Below are positions 27,139 to 35,426 of a stretch of DNA of 64,000 bases, one piece after another. A program made the translations under genes and the position numbers. This DNA comes from Chloroflexota bacterium (GTDB taxonomy: Bacteria; Chloroflexota; Anaerolineae; Anaerolineales; Villigracilaceae): assembly GCA_013388685.1 (NCBI GenBank), contig JACAET010000024.1:62001-126000 (forward strand), given 5' to 3'. The notes below the pieces were generated by a model. It had not been told where the DNA came from, searched no databases, and saw only the letters and a program-made list of their open reading frames with translations. The first letter of the stretch is position 1; every line of letters begins with the position of its first letter.

Positions 27139-29856
27139 TTAATTCGATATGGCTTCGGTTGTTTCGTGGGGTTCGTGCACTTCCACTTCTTCCCAGCCGG
27201 TCACCATGCCGCGCATGGCTTCGAGCGGGGTGGTGCCGGTGGTGGTCAGGTAAACATGCCCGACGATGAACGAAGCGAACAGCCATGCCATCATTGTGTG
27301 CATGGGGGCGAGGAAGGGTAGTCCGCCGAACCAGGTCTGGATGGACGGTACTTTTTGTACCAGCCACATCATCATGCCGGTGATCCCCTGCAAGGGGAGC
27401 AGAACGCCGAGCAAACCGATGTAGGTCACCATTTGCAGAGGGTTGAACTTCCGCTGTTTGGATTTGTGGAACGGGTGAGGCTCCTGTTTGAAGATGCCCA
27501 GGATGTAGTATTTCGCCTGGGCAATCATCTGGTCAATGAAACCGTAGGGATGCGGAATGTATTGCTGGATCTCGCCGCTGATGACGTGCCACAGGATCGA
27601 GACCAGGGCATTGAGCGCAAGCAGGACCGCCAGTACATTGTGGATGGTGACGATATGCCGGAAGGAGAACGCGCCGAACAGATCGGGGCGGTGAATGACG
27701 AGTCCCGTGAGCAGCAGGATGACGATGGCGGCGGTCTGGAGCCAGTGCCAGAAGCGTTCGTACGCTTCATACATGTAAATGGATTTTGTTTTGACCGTCC
27801 GCTTTCCATTCCTGCGCGCCGAGACATATCGAAGGGTGGCGTGCCCTCCGACTCCCATGACGGTGCCGACGAAGAGCAAGGCGCCAAACCAGTCAATCCA
27901 CGCGATGCGATTGTGACCGAAGATGTAGGTTTTGTCGTTTTCATTGACGGGGTTGTAGTACAACGCGCCGTTCTTGTTGACGATGTTTCCCGTCGCCGTC
28001 ACATTGACGCCCGAAACAAATTCGGGCGTTACGCCGGCGGGAGCGGAGTCCGCCAGCAGGATCGGAGCGGTGACGCGCGATTCGGCGTTGTGGCAGGCGG
28101 TGCAGTCGCGCGTGGCGTATTTGCTGTCCACTACGTTGTGGTTGATGGAATAGGGCTGTACCTGCCCTTCGATGTGGACGTTCTTCAAGCCCAGCGCTTC
28201 GAGTTTGCCTGCGACCAAATTTTGCTTGGCTTCCGTATCCAACACGAGTTCGCTGTCGGAGAGATTGCCGTCCTTGTCCGCGTCGAAGGCGGAGAGAACG
28301 TCGGCGGCGTACTTGCCGTTGTCGAAGTAAACCGCCTTGAGGTCCAGTTGACGAACCGGGCGCAGGTTGCCGTTTCCATCCTCATACACCCAATAGAACG
28401 AAGTAATCAAGTTATACGGCGCAAAGAGAATCTTTCCATCCACGGGGTCGGTGCGCTGCATCAATACGGGCTGGTAGCCGGTCACAAGATCGGTGACGGT
28501 GTTCGAGCCTTCGATGCCGCGGCATTCCGAGCGTGCGGAACCGTCGGGGCGCAGGACAGTCCAATCCATGGCGGAATAGGCGGGCGCGTACATTTGCGGG
28601 ATGTGGCAGGTCTCGCAGGCGATGACCTGCATGTGACGGTCGTTGTAGGGTAGCCAGCCGGCGTGCGACTTGTTCGTGTCGTGGCAGGAGTCGCAGCGGC
28701 GCATGGTGCTTTTCAATTCCGGCGCGACATTGAATTGCGCGCTCACACCGCGCGCGAAATTATGATCGGGGCGTTGGAGGTATTCGTCAATTTCCAATTT
28801 GCGCGGATCGTAAAGGAGGTGTGTGGGGTTGGTTTCCTGTACTTCGAGAACATGCGCGGGGTTATTGGGCGCAAAGTGGCAATCGGTGCATTTCAACTGA
28901 CGCTGCGCGTGGATATCCCAGGGTTGGGTGATATCGTTCTTGCCTGCCAGATTGATGCCGGATTGGTTGATGCGCTGCGCGGAGATGACCTGTCCTGTTG
29001 TAGCGGTTTGGAAATACTCCAGATTGCAGGCGTCAATGATGAGCGGCGTACCGTCCGCGTGGACTTTGCCATGACACGCCGCGCAGTTGGCGTTCGTCGG
29101 GTCCTGAATGCGCAGGATTTCGCTCTTGATCTCGCCGAGTTCGTTGAAGGCGTCGACGTTCCATGTCCAGCCGTCGCCGCTTTTCGTGACGACGTTCAAA
29201 CCGAGCAGGGTGGCGGTGTTGGCGTTCCCGAACTCGCCGGCTTGGATTGCGGCAATCCGCGCTTCGTTGTTCGGGCTTTCGAGGTGGCACAGGAAGCAGT
29301 TCATTTCCATCGTGCCGGATTTTTTCCAATCCCACGCGGAGACGGTTCCATCTTCATTGAGGATGGCGGTTTCGGGATTGGATTTGCTGACGGGGAGGTC
29401 GGTCAACGCTTCGCCTCCTCTCGACGTGGTGGCGGGTCCGCCGCCCACAACTCTGCCTCCGTTCAGCATCAGCCACTCGGCGGTGCCGAGGTCGAGGCGT
29501 TCGTCGCCTGCGGGGGAGAGGAAGCGGTAGGTCAACGGGTTCCACTGACCGAACAATCCGTTGCTGGCGTTGAAGCCGCTGGTCGGCTGGTAGTCGCTCA
29601 AGCCGAGGTCGGAGTGGAAGGCGTGAGATTGGATGAAGTCGGTGTCGTGGCACTGCCCGCAGGTTTGCATGGTGGAGACTGCTCCGCCCGAAACGAGCAC
29701 GCTTTCGCCGTTTTTGTCGAGCAGCAGGAAGTTTGGGTGTAGTGGTGAGGCTTGTTCGGCAGGAGCAGGCTGGGGCTGGGCGAGAGCCGTCCCAATTCCG
29801 ATGGCAAGGGTGAGGAATAGAAGTCCGGTGAGGGTGGGCAGAAGGTATCGTTTCAT
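27139..29856 (-). CDS. Seven-heme cytochrome c fused to a membrane cytochrome b
   Basis: A 905-residue two-part redox protein. After a signal peptide (cleavage near ALA-QP, residue 26), seven CxxCH sites begin near residues 66, 187, 258, 323, 388, 414 and 585. An EF-hand-like calcium loop (DADKDGNLSDSE, 525-536) lies between hemes 6 and 7. From about residue 635 the protein is a five-helix cytochrome b561/formate-dehydrogenase-gamma-type domain with candidate heme-b histidines in ERFWHW, TIHNVL, LWHVIS and GHVYLT. This architecture could move electrons between the quinone pool and periplasmic hemes in one polypeptide. It probably serves the octaheme protein encoded just upstream. The direction of electron flow is unknown. 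Confidence 0.87.
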   Translation of the reverse strand: MKRYLLPTLTGLLFLTLAIGIGTALAQPQPAPAEQASPLHPNFLLLDKNGESVLVSGGAVSTMQTCGQCHDTDFIQSHAFHSDLGLSDYQPTSGFNASNGLFGQWNPLTYRFLSPAGDERLDLGTAEWLMLNGGRVVGGGPATTSRGGEALTDLPVSKSNPETAILNEDGTVSAWDWKKSGTMEMNCFLCHLESPNNEARIAAIQAGEFGNANTATLLGLNVVTKSGDGWTWNVDAFNELGEIKSEILRIQDPTNANCAACHGKVHADGTPLIIDACNLEYFQTATTGQVISAQRINQSGINLAGKNDITQPWDIHAQRQLKCTDCHFAPNNPAHVLEVQETNPTHLLYDPRKLEIDEYLQRPDHNFARGVSAQFNVAPELKSTMRRCDSCHDTNKSHAGWLPYNDRHMQVIACETCHIPQMYAPAYSAMDWTVLRPDGSARSECRGIEGSNTVTDLVTGYQPVLMQRTDPVDGKILFAPYNLITSFYWVYEDGNGNLRPVRQLDLKAVYFDNGKYAADVLSAFDADKDGNLSDSELVLDTEAKQNLVAGKLEALGLKNVHIEGQVQPYSINHNVVDSKYATRDCTACHNAESRVTAPILLADSAPAGVTPEFVSGVNVTATGNIVNKNGALYYNPVNENDKTYIFGHNRIAWIDWFGALLFVGTVMGVGGHATLRYVSARRNGKRTVKTKSIYMYEAYERFWHWLQTAAIVILLLTGLVIHRPDLFGAFSFRHIVTIHNVLAVLLALNALVSILWHVISGEIQQYIPHPYGFIDQMIAQAKYYILGIFKQEPHPFHKSKQRKFNPLQMVTYIGLLGVLLPLQGITGMMMWLVQKVPSIQTWFGGLPFLAPMHTMMAWLFASFIVGHVYLTTTGTTPLEAMRGMVTGWEEVEVHEPHETTEAISN

Positions 29857-29914
29857 GGTTGTATCCTGTAGTAATTAGTGATTGGTGGTTGAAAATTGAA
29901 TCTCCAATCTCCAA

Positions 29915-31378
29915 TTACTTCCTTCCTCCCCATTCGATGGGGTCGCCGGGGTAGCCGAGGGCTTGCCAGTCGAGGCGTCCGTTGGCGCCGTGGCAGGAGT
30001 CGCATTGCAGGGCATTTGCGGCGGGCTGGACCATGTGGGTGGTGGGCCAGTACATGTAGGTTTCGGCGAAGCCGTATTGACCGCTGTATTTCAGCCCTGT
30101 GATCGGTTCGGCAAGGCGGAATGCCTGATCCCAGTTGAAATTGGTCCAGAAGCCGTCTTTGCCCGAGGTGATGGGTTGGAGGAGGTAGTTGTAAACGGCA
30201 TCGTAGGGCTGTTTGGCGACGTGCAGTTTGAAGGGGAAGATTTTGGCGTTCGGGTCGTTGATGCTGCCAGCGGGTTTGTTGATGTAGGTGATGCCGTTGG
30301 GGTCAATCTTGTCGCCGAGGATGTAGCGGTATTCGTTGTTTCCGTTGAACCAGAGATAGGTGGGGGCAAAATTCTTGTCGTAGACAAATTCGCCCTTGAT
30401 TTTGAGGTAGGTGAAGTGGTTGTCTTCGCGTCCTTCCTGACCGGCTTTCGACCAGTCCCAATAGACTTTGGTGGGGTCTTCGAGCGCCAGGGCGGGGATG
30501 TGGCAGGTCTGGCAGGCGACGGCGGAGAGGTGGGTGTTGATGCGTTCGTCTTCGTGTTTTTGGTTCACGTGGCACTGTTCGCAGGAGACCTGTTCCTTGG
30601 GGTCAATGGTGTAGTTGTCTGCGATCATGCGGCCGAGGATCTGGTGGTCTTTCGTCCAGTGACAGTCGGTGCATTGCATGTTCAAGTCGCCGCCCATGTG
30701 GACGTCATTGTTTTCGGAGGGGAAGTACAGGCTTTCGTCCAGGTCACCGTGTTTGACGCCGTTACCGCCGCCGCCGTCGAAGTGGCATTTGCCGCAGTTT
30801 TCGCGGGTGGGGGCACGGACGCTTTTTGCTGCAGCAAGCAGGTCCACACCTTCAGCGGGGTTGCCGAAGGCGCCTTTGCCGTAGATGCCCATGTCGGCAT
30901 GGCAGGCGAGGCAGTCCACGTTTTCGGGGTTGGCGAGGGCGGTTTCACGTCCCTGTTCCCAGCCGTAGCCCGCATGGCAGGACATGCACTTGTTTTCGTT
31001 GCCCTGCGTGCCGATGCAGAAGTTGTTGATCTGGTTGATTTTGCCGATGGTCACATTTTGGTCACGCCAGGGAATATCGAAGGCTTTCGATTCCCAGGTC
31101 CAGTGGGTGGTCTTCATGACTTGCACGGCGGCGCCTTCGTGGCATTCGAGACAGGCGCGGGTCACATCCTGTCCGGTTTTGAAGTCGCCTGTGACGATGT
31201 CCGAATGGTCCACATGGACGGGTTTTTGGGGCAGATACTCTGCCGGGTTGGTGGAGGGGTCACTGGAACCAGGGAGGAAGTAAAGGACCGGGACGAGGAT
31301 CACAAGCAGGATGCCGATCAGTCCCAAAATCCAGGTGGGGAAGCGTTGTCCTACGTTCAGCGATGGGCGTTTATTCAT
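29915..31378 (-). CDS. Octaheme cytochrome c, tetrathionate reductase (OTR) family
   Basis: A 487-residue exported multiheme protein with an N-terminal membrane anchor (residues 15-35). Eight CxxCH sites begin at residues 76, 131, 156, 195, 236, 266, 289 and 459. The stretch KTTHWTWESKAF after heme 1 and the spacing of the hemes match the OTR family, whose Shewanella member reduces tetrathionate, and nitrite or hydroxylamine in vitro, at a lysine-ligated heme. The physiological substrate is unproven even there. The start codon overlaps the arsR-like stop (ATGA), and a cytochrome with a membrane b domain follows, so this is likely the catalytic subunit of a quinone-linked system. Confidence 0.87.
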   Translation of the reverse strand: MNKRPSLNVGQRFPTWILGLIGILLVILVPVLYFLPGSSDPSTNPAEYLPQKPVHVDHSDIVTGDFKTGQDVTRACLECHEGAAVQVMKTTHWTWESKAFDIPWRDQNVTIGKINQINNFCIGTQGNENKCMSCHAGYGWEQGRETALANPENVDCLACHADMGIYGKGAFGNPAEGVDLLAAAKSVRAPTRENCGKCHFDGGGGNGVKHGDLDESLYFPSENNDVHMGGDLNMQCTDCHWTKDHQILGRMIADNYTIDPKEQVSCEQCHVNQKHEDERINTHLSAVACQTCHIPALALEDPTKVYWDWSKAGQEGREDNHFTYLKIKGEFVYDKNFAPTYLWFNGNNEYRYILGDKIDPNGITYINKPAGSINDPNAKIFPFKLHVAKQPYDAVYNYLLQPITSGKDGFWTNFNWDQAFRLAEPITGLKYSGQYGFAETYMYWPTTHMVQPAANALQCDSCHGANGRLDWQALGYPGDPIEWGGRK

Positions 31379-31722
31379 ACATGCTCCTGTGAAAGTTCGT
31401 TGACAAGGTTTGCTTGTTGGGTGAGGCGGGTGCGCATGGCGGCGCGGAGCAGGTCCATTGCCTGAATGATGCGTTCGTCGGCGAGGTGGTAGGTGATGAC
31501 CGTGCCTTGACGCTCGGTGTACACCAGCCCGCGCTCACGCAAAACCTTGAGATGCCGGGATGTGGTGGGTTGAGGGATGCCTAGTTCGTTGGTCAGTTCG
31601 GTTACATTCATGGGATTTTCGCTCAGCGCATAGAGGATGAAAATGCGCGTCGGGTCGGAAAGCGCAGAACAAAAATCTGCTTCGAGTTGGATGATTTCCT
31701 GTTTGAGGGTTTGTGTGACCAT
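31375..31722 (-). CDS. ArsR-family transcriptional regulator of the cytochrome operon
   Basis: A 115-residue winged-helix repressor. The helix-turn-helix is MNVTELTNELGIPQPTTSRHLKVLRERGLV, with the wing TERQGTVITYHLAD following. Only one cysteine (in FCSALSD, residue 18) is present, so the classical ArsR CxC metal site is missing; sensing may be by another ligand or by thiol chemistry. It is the first gene of the operon and overlaps the octaheme gene by four bases, so it is almost certainly autoregulated. A 37-bp palindrome lies 27 bases upstream of its start. Confidence 0.88.
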   Translation of the reverse strand: MVTQTLKQEIIQLEADFCSALSDPTRIFILYALSENPMNVTELTNELGIPQPTTSRHLKVLRERGLVYTERQGTVITYHLADERIIQAMDLLRAAMRTRLTQQANLVNELSQEHV

Positions 31723-31748
31723 ACTTACCTTCTTATATGCAGATGGAC

Positions 31749-31791
31749 GAATATTTACATGTTTATCATAAATCTGTGAATATTCTCACAA
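31749..31791 (-). promoter_or_regulatory. ArsR operator palindrome overlapping a putative promoter
   Basis: A 37-bp dyad at 31749-31785 pairs at 15 of 18 positions around a central base at 31767. Its pattern is GAATATT-n-ACA-nn-TTTAT-C-ATAAA-nn-TGT-n-AATATTC. A candidate minus-strand promoter, TTGTGA (31791-31786) and TGATAA (31768-31763) with a 17-base spacer, is covered by the dyad, as expected for repression. Confidence 0.65.
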
Positions 31792-31835
31792 CAGTGGGAA
31801 GTGTCACATTAGGATACGATTAATGTCATGGAATC

Positions 31836-31864
31836 AAAAAGAGCGGCTCGCTCGAACCGCTCTT
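31836..31864 (-). terminator. Terminator after the SufT-like gene
   Basis: On the minus strand AAGAGCGGTT and AGCCGCTCTT pair through ten positions with one G-U, and are followed by TTTTT-like sequence (the AAAA at 31836-31840 on the plus strand). It isolates the sufR-sufT pair from the arsR operon. Confidence 0.85.
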
Positions 31865-31911
31865 CGCTTCTTTGCTACTTCGTGTTTGATTTAGTCCAAC
31901 AGACTTTTACT

Positions 31912-32259
31912 TTAGGCGTATAGTCCCCAATCCAACGCCGAGGGGTCTTCCATCATCGAGAAATCCCACATGTCCATACCCATTTCGATGGTGACCGGCA
32001 TGTTCAAGCCTTCCTGCGCTTTGGCTTTGGTCATTTCGATCATTGCGGGACCGTAAGGGCAGAACGGGGTAGTGAGGATCATCTTCAGATGTGCCACGCC
32101 GTTTTCGATGGAGATGTCGCGCACCAGCCCCAATTGGATGATGTGCATCCCGATTTCGGGGTCCACCACTTCGGCGAGTTTCTCGCGCGCCGGTTTGACC
32201 AGCTCGGGGTGTGTCTGATGAATGGTCCATTGAATTTCATTGACGGCTTGTTCGGTCAT
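31912..32259 (-). CDS. MIP18/DUF59 (SufT-like) Fe-S assembly protein
   Basis: A 115-residue protein of the MIP18/DUF59 (PaaD/SufT) family. The signature is EVVDPEIGMHIIQLGLVRDISI, followed by the conserved cysteine region LTTPFCPYGPAMIEM, whose cysteine is thought to take part in Fe-S cluster maturation. The N-terminus has about 25 extra residues and the C-terminus about 25. It begins 16 bases after the SufR-like gene and both are divergent from the suf operon, so a role in cluster delivery with that operon is well supported by context. A terminator closes the unit. Confidence 0.87.
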   Translation of the reverse strand: MTEQAVNEIQWTIHQTHPELVKPAREKLAEVVDPEIGMHIIQLGLVRDISIENGVAHLKMILTTPFCPYGPAMIEMTKAKAQEGLNMPVTIEMGMDMWDFSMMEDPSALDWGLYA

Positions 32260-32275
32260 GTATATCCTCTGAAGA

Positions 32276-32899
32276 TTATGTTTTTACAGCCACGGGCTGG
32301 ACGACGTAGGTACAGTGCGCTCCGCCGCTCAGGATGCATTGTACTTTATTGGCAGGCACCGCCAACATCTTCGAGATCAGGGTTTGATCCATGGTGCAGA
32401 CTTCGGGGTGCGCAACACCGATCTGGTAGTAGGGGCAGGAAATCTCATGGATTTGATACTGCCCGTCCTTCATTTCCCATTCGACGGTGAAACCTTCCTG
32501 CGCCAGGAGTTCTTTGACGAAGTCCAGCCGTTCTTCCATGCTGAGACCTTTGATGTCGGCGGCGTATTGGTTGGCAAGGTCTTCGGCGACCTGATTGAAG
32601 AGTTGTGTCACCACAGGTCCGGGCATGGTCTCTTTCATCTGGGCTAGCAAACGGGTGGTGAGACGTAAATATTTCGTGGGGAAGCGCTCCATGCCTTCCT
32701 CGGTCAGCGAATAAACCAGCCGCGGACGCCCCACGCCGTGACGTTCCTCCTCCGCCGCGATGAGACCTTCCTTTTCGAGGTTCGACAGATGATGTCGTAC
32801 CGAAATGGCGTTAATGCCCACCGCCTCCGCAATTTCGTTGATCGTAATCCGAGGTTTGCGGAGCAGGGTCTGAAGAATGCGGTCTTTCGTGCTTTTCAT
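32276..32899 (-). CDS. sufR: SufR-like Fe-S cluster sensing repressor
   Basis: A 207-residue winged-helix regulator. The N-terminal DNA-binding domain contains ITINEIAEAVGINAISVRHHLSNLEKEGL. The C-terminal half carries four cysteines at 155, 168, 188 and 196 (spacing Cx12C, Cx19C, Cx7C), able to bind an Fe-S cluster as in cyanobacterial and actinobacterial SufR. SufR represses the suf operon when cluster supply is sufficient. The gene is divergent from sufC and shares the control region with it. The start at 32899 (MKSTKDR) is preferred to one 12 codons upstream, which would run into the operator. Confidence 0.87.
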   Translation of the reverse strand: MKSTKDRILQTLLRKPRITINEIAEAVGINAISVRHHLSNLEKEGLIAAEEERHGVGRPRLVYSLTEEGMERFPTKYLRLTTRLLAQMKETMPGPVVTQLFNQVAEDLANQYAADIKGLSMEERLDFVKELLAQEGFTVEWEMKDGQYQIHEISCPYYQIGVAHPEVCTMDQTLISKMLAVPANKVQCILSGGAHCTYVVQPVAVKT

Positions 32900-32930
32900 T
32901 GCTGGCAGTATAACGATTCTCTGCGAGTTT

Positions 32931-32964
32931 GTCAATATAATAGATAAATATCATAAATATTGAC
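32931..32964. promoter_or_regulatory. Candidate SufR operator
   Basis: GTCAATAT (32931-32938) and ATATTGAC (32957-32964) are perfect inverted arms, with inner arms GATA (32943-32946) and TATC (32949-32952). The right arm overlaps the suf -35 box, and the left arm lies 32 bases upstream of the repressor's start. Confidence 0.6.
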
Positions 32965-32988
32965 TTTTCGTTTTGACCCTGCTATAAT
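32960..32988 (+). promoter_or_regulatory. Promoter of the suf operon
   Basis: TTGACT (32960-32965), a 17-base spacer ending in TGC, and TATAAT (32983-32988), giving an extended -10. The sufC start lies 117 bases downstream of the -10 box. Confidence 0.88.
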
Positions 32989-33104
32989 GCTGCAGCACTT
33001 ATAAAACGCCAGCAATGGCATAATCCATCAATCATGTGTAATTGGTGTTCCCAAGCGCCGGCTTCATTGGAAAACCAACCTTACACAATCAGGAGCATAG
33101 AGGA

Positions 33105-33884
33105 ATGTCGCAACTCGAAATCAAGAATTTGCACGTCAACATTGAGGGGAAGGAGATACTCAAAGGCCTCGACCTGACCGTGGAGCAGGGCAAGGTCCAC
33201 GCCATCATGGGACCGAACGGGACGGGAAAATCCACGCTTGCCTACACCCTGATGGGGCACCCCTCTTACGCCGTAACGGAGGGGGATGTCATTTTCAAAG
33301 GGCAGAATATCCTTGAACTGGAACCTGACGAACGCTCGCGGCTGGGCATCTTTCTGGCGTTTCAATACCCTGTTGCCATTCCCGGCGTGACGGTGGCAAA
33401 CTTCCTGCGTACCGCCATCAACGCCCGCCGCCGCGCCGAAAACCCCGAAGACAAGGGTATTCCCATCCCTGAGTTTCGCAAACTGCTCAAAGAGAAAATG
33501 GCGATGCTCAAGATGGACCAGAACTTTGCCGGGCGCTATCTTAACGACGGTTTCTCCGGCGGCGAAAAGAAACGCGCTGAAATTTTGCAGATGGCGACGC
33601 TTCAGCCTGAGATTGCCATTTTGGACGAGACCGATTCGGGTCTGGATATTGATGCGCTGCGCATCGTGGCAGACGGCGTCAACACTCTGATGGGGAAGGA
33701 TCTCGGTGTGCTGGTCATTACGCATTATCAGCGTTTGTTGAATTACATCAAACCCGATTACGTCCATGTGATGATAGGCGGGCGGATTGTCGAATCGGGC
33801 GGTCCTGACCTTGCCCTGCATCTCGAAGAAAAGGGCTATGAGTGGATCCGCGAGAAGTATGTGGAAGAAGAAGCCGCGGCGTAG
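33105..33884 (+). CDS. sufC: Fe-S cluster assembly ATPase SufC
   Basis: A 259-residue ABC-type ATPase of the SufBCD scaffold complex, in the cytoplasm. Walker A is [15 protein letters not shown], the signature region is [19 protein letters not shown] and Walker [16 protein letters not shown]. SufC powers cluster assembly on SufB. The start at 33105 (MSQLEIKNL) has GAGG two bases upstream; a longer frame from 33042 lacks SufC similarity in the extra 21 residues. First gene of the plus-strand suf operon. Confidence 0.97.
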   Translation: MSQLEIKNLHVNIEGKEILKGLDLTVEQGKVHAIMGPNGTGKSTLAYTLMGHPSYAVTEGDVIFKGQNILELEPDERSRLGIFLAFQYPVAIPGVTVANFLRTAINARRRAENPEDKGIPIPEFRKLLKEKMAMLKMDQNFAGRYLNDGFSGGEKKRAEILQMATLQPEIAILDETDSGLDIDALRIVADGVNTLMGKDLGVLVITHYQRLLNYIKPDYVHVMIGGRIVESGGPDLALHLEEKGYEWIREKYVEEEAAA

Positions 33885-33956
33885 ACTCGATTGATTGAGC
33901 AGAGACAGGCGGCGGACGGGAATGAAGCGTTTCGGCGTCTGTGAAAGGTGAATACC

Positions 33957-35366
33957 ATGAGCGAAGATGCAAAAATCTTAGAAGATATCGGCGAGTACAA
34001 ATACGGTTTTCGCGACCGTGACGATTACTACGCGTTCAAGTCGCAAAAGGGCTTGAGCCGCGAGGTTGTAGAACAGATCTCGCGGATGAAGGAAGAGCCG
34101 CAGTGGATGCTCGAGTTCCGTCTCAAGGCGCTCGATCACTTCATAAAGCGTCCCATGCCGAACTGGGGACCCGATCTCAAGGCGCTTGATCTTGAGAATA
34201 TTTACTACTACGTCAAGCCGACCGAAAAGCAGGAAAAATCGTGGGACGATGTTCCCGATGACATCAAGCGCACGTTCGATAAACTGGGTGTGCCCGAAGC
34301 CGAACGCAAGTTTCTGGCGGGCTTGGGCGCGCAGTATGAATCGGAGATGGTGTATCACTCCATTCAGGAACATCTCGAAAAACAGGGCGTCATCTTTTTG
34401 AGCATCGAAGACGGCTTGAAGCAGCACCCCGACCTGTTCCGCGAATACTTCGGCACGGTCATTCCCCCGGAAGACAATAAATTTGCCGCCCTCAACAGCG
34501 CCGTCTGGTCGGGCGGGTCGTTCGTCTATGTGCCGAAGGGCGTCAAAGTAGACTTGCCCCTGCAGGCATACTTCCGTTTGAACACCGCCAACGTCGGTCA
34601 GTTCGAGCGCACACTCATCATCGTGGACGAGGGCGCGTCCGTACACTACGTGGAGGGATGCACCGCCCCCCAATACACCACCGATTCCTTCCACTCCGGC
34701 GTCATCGAAATCATTGTCAAGAAGGGGGCGCGCTCGCGTTACTCGACCATCCAGAACTGGTCCACAAACGTCTATAACCTCGTGACCCAGCGTGCCAAAG
34801 TCTATGCCGACGCCACCCACGAATGGGTGGACGCCAACATCGGCTCGAAGGTCACGATGAAATACCCCTCCTGCTACCTGATGGAGCCCGGCGCGCACGG
34901 CGAAATGCTCTCGATGGCGTTCGCCGGTCCGGGTCAAATTCAGGATGCGGGCTCGAAGATGGTTCACTTTGCCCCGAACACCTCCAGCAAAATCACCTCC
35001 AAGTCCATCAGCAAGAGCGGCGGACGCGCCTCCTATCGCGGTCTGCTCAAGGTCTATAAGGGCGCGAAGGGCGTCAAATCCAACGTCGTCTGCGATGCGC
35101 TTCTGCTCGACCCGCGATCCCGCTCGGATACCTACCCCTACATCGAAATTGACGAGGACGATGTCACCATCGGTCACGAAGCCTCCGTCAGCAAAGTGGG
35201 TGAGGAGCAGCTCTTCTACCTGATGAGCCGCGGCCTCAGCGAAGAGGAAGCCACTACCATGGTCGTCTCCGGTTTCATCGAGCCGCTCGTCAAGGAACTG
35301 CCGATGGAATACGCGGTCGAGATGAACCGCCTCATCGCGTTGCAGATGGAGGGCTCCATCGGTTAA
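33957..35366 (+). CDS. sufB: Fe-S cluster assembly protein SufB
   Basis: A 469-residue SufB, the scaffold on which the nascent cluster forms. Family stretches are present in order: [24 protein letters not shown]-like [61 protein letters not shown] and the C-terminal [20 protein letters not shown]. The ATG at 33957 has AAGGTG seven bases upstream and is preferred to a GTG three codons earlier. It lies 72 bases after sufC. Confidence 0.97.
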   Translation: MSEDAKILEDIGEYKYGFRDRDDYYAFKSQKGLSREVVEQISRMKEEPQWMLEFRLKALDHFIKRPMPNWGPDLKALDLENIYYYVKPTEKQEKSWDDVPDDIKRTFDKLGVPEAERKFLAGLGAQYESEMVYHSIQEHLEKQGVIFLSIEDGLKQHPDLFREYFGTVIPPEDNKFAALNSAVWSGGSFVYVPKGVKVDLPLQAYFRLNTANVGQFERTLIIVDEGASVHYVEGCTAPQYTTDSFHSGVIEIIVKKGARSRYSTIQNWSTNVYNLVTQRAKVYADATHEWVDANIGSKVTMKYPSCYLMEPGAHGEMLSMAFAGPGQIQDAGSKMVHFAPNTSSKITSKSISKSGGRASYRGLLKVYKGAKGVKSNVVCDALLLDPRSRSDTYPYIEIDEDDVTIGHEASVSKVGEEQLFYLMSRGLSEEEATTMVVSGFIEPLVKELPMEYAVEMNRLIALQMEGSIG

Positions 35367-35426
35367 AAATCACCAATCACCGTTCGCCTGACTTAATTCG
35401 TAATTGGTAATTGCAAGGAATCGCAC

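Noticed and set aside
27355..29742. Long plus-strand open frames of 432 and 359 codons opposite the heptaheme gene
   Set aside because: They are shadows of the 905-residue minus-strand gene, with no recognisable domains or ribosome sites.
29963..31465. A 500-codon plus-strand open frame opposite the octaheme gene
   Set aside because: Composition is Val/Gly/Asp-rich as expected for the antisense of a cytochrome gene, no family motif is present, and the minus frame has eight CxxCH sites.
33978..35177. A 399-codon minus-strand frame opposite sufB
   Set aside because: No family features; sufB is unambiguous.
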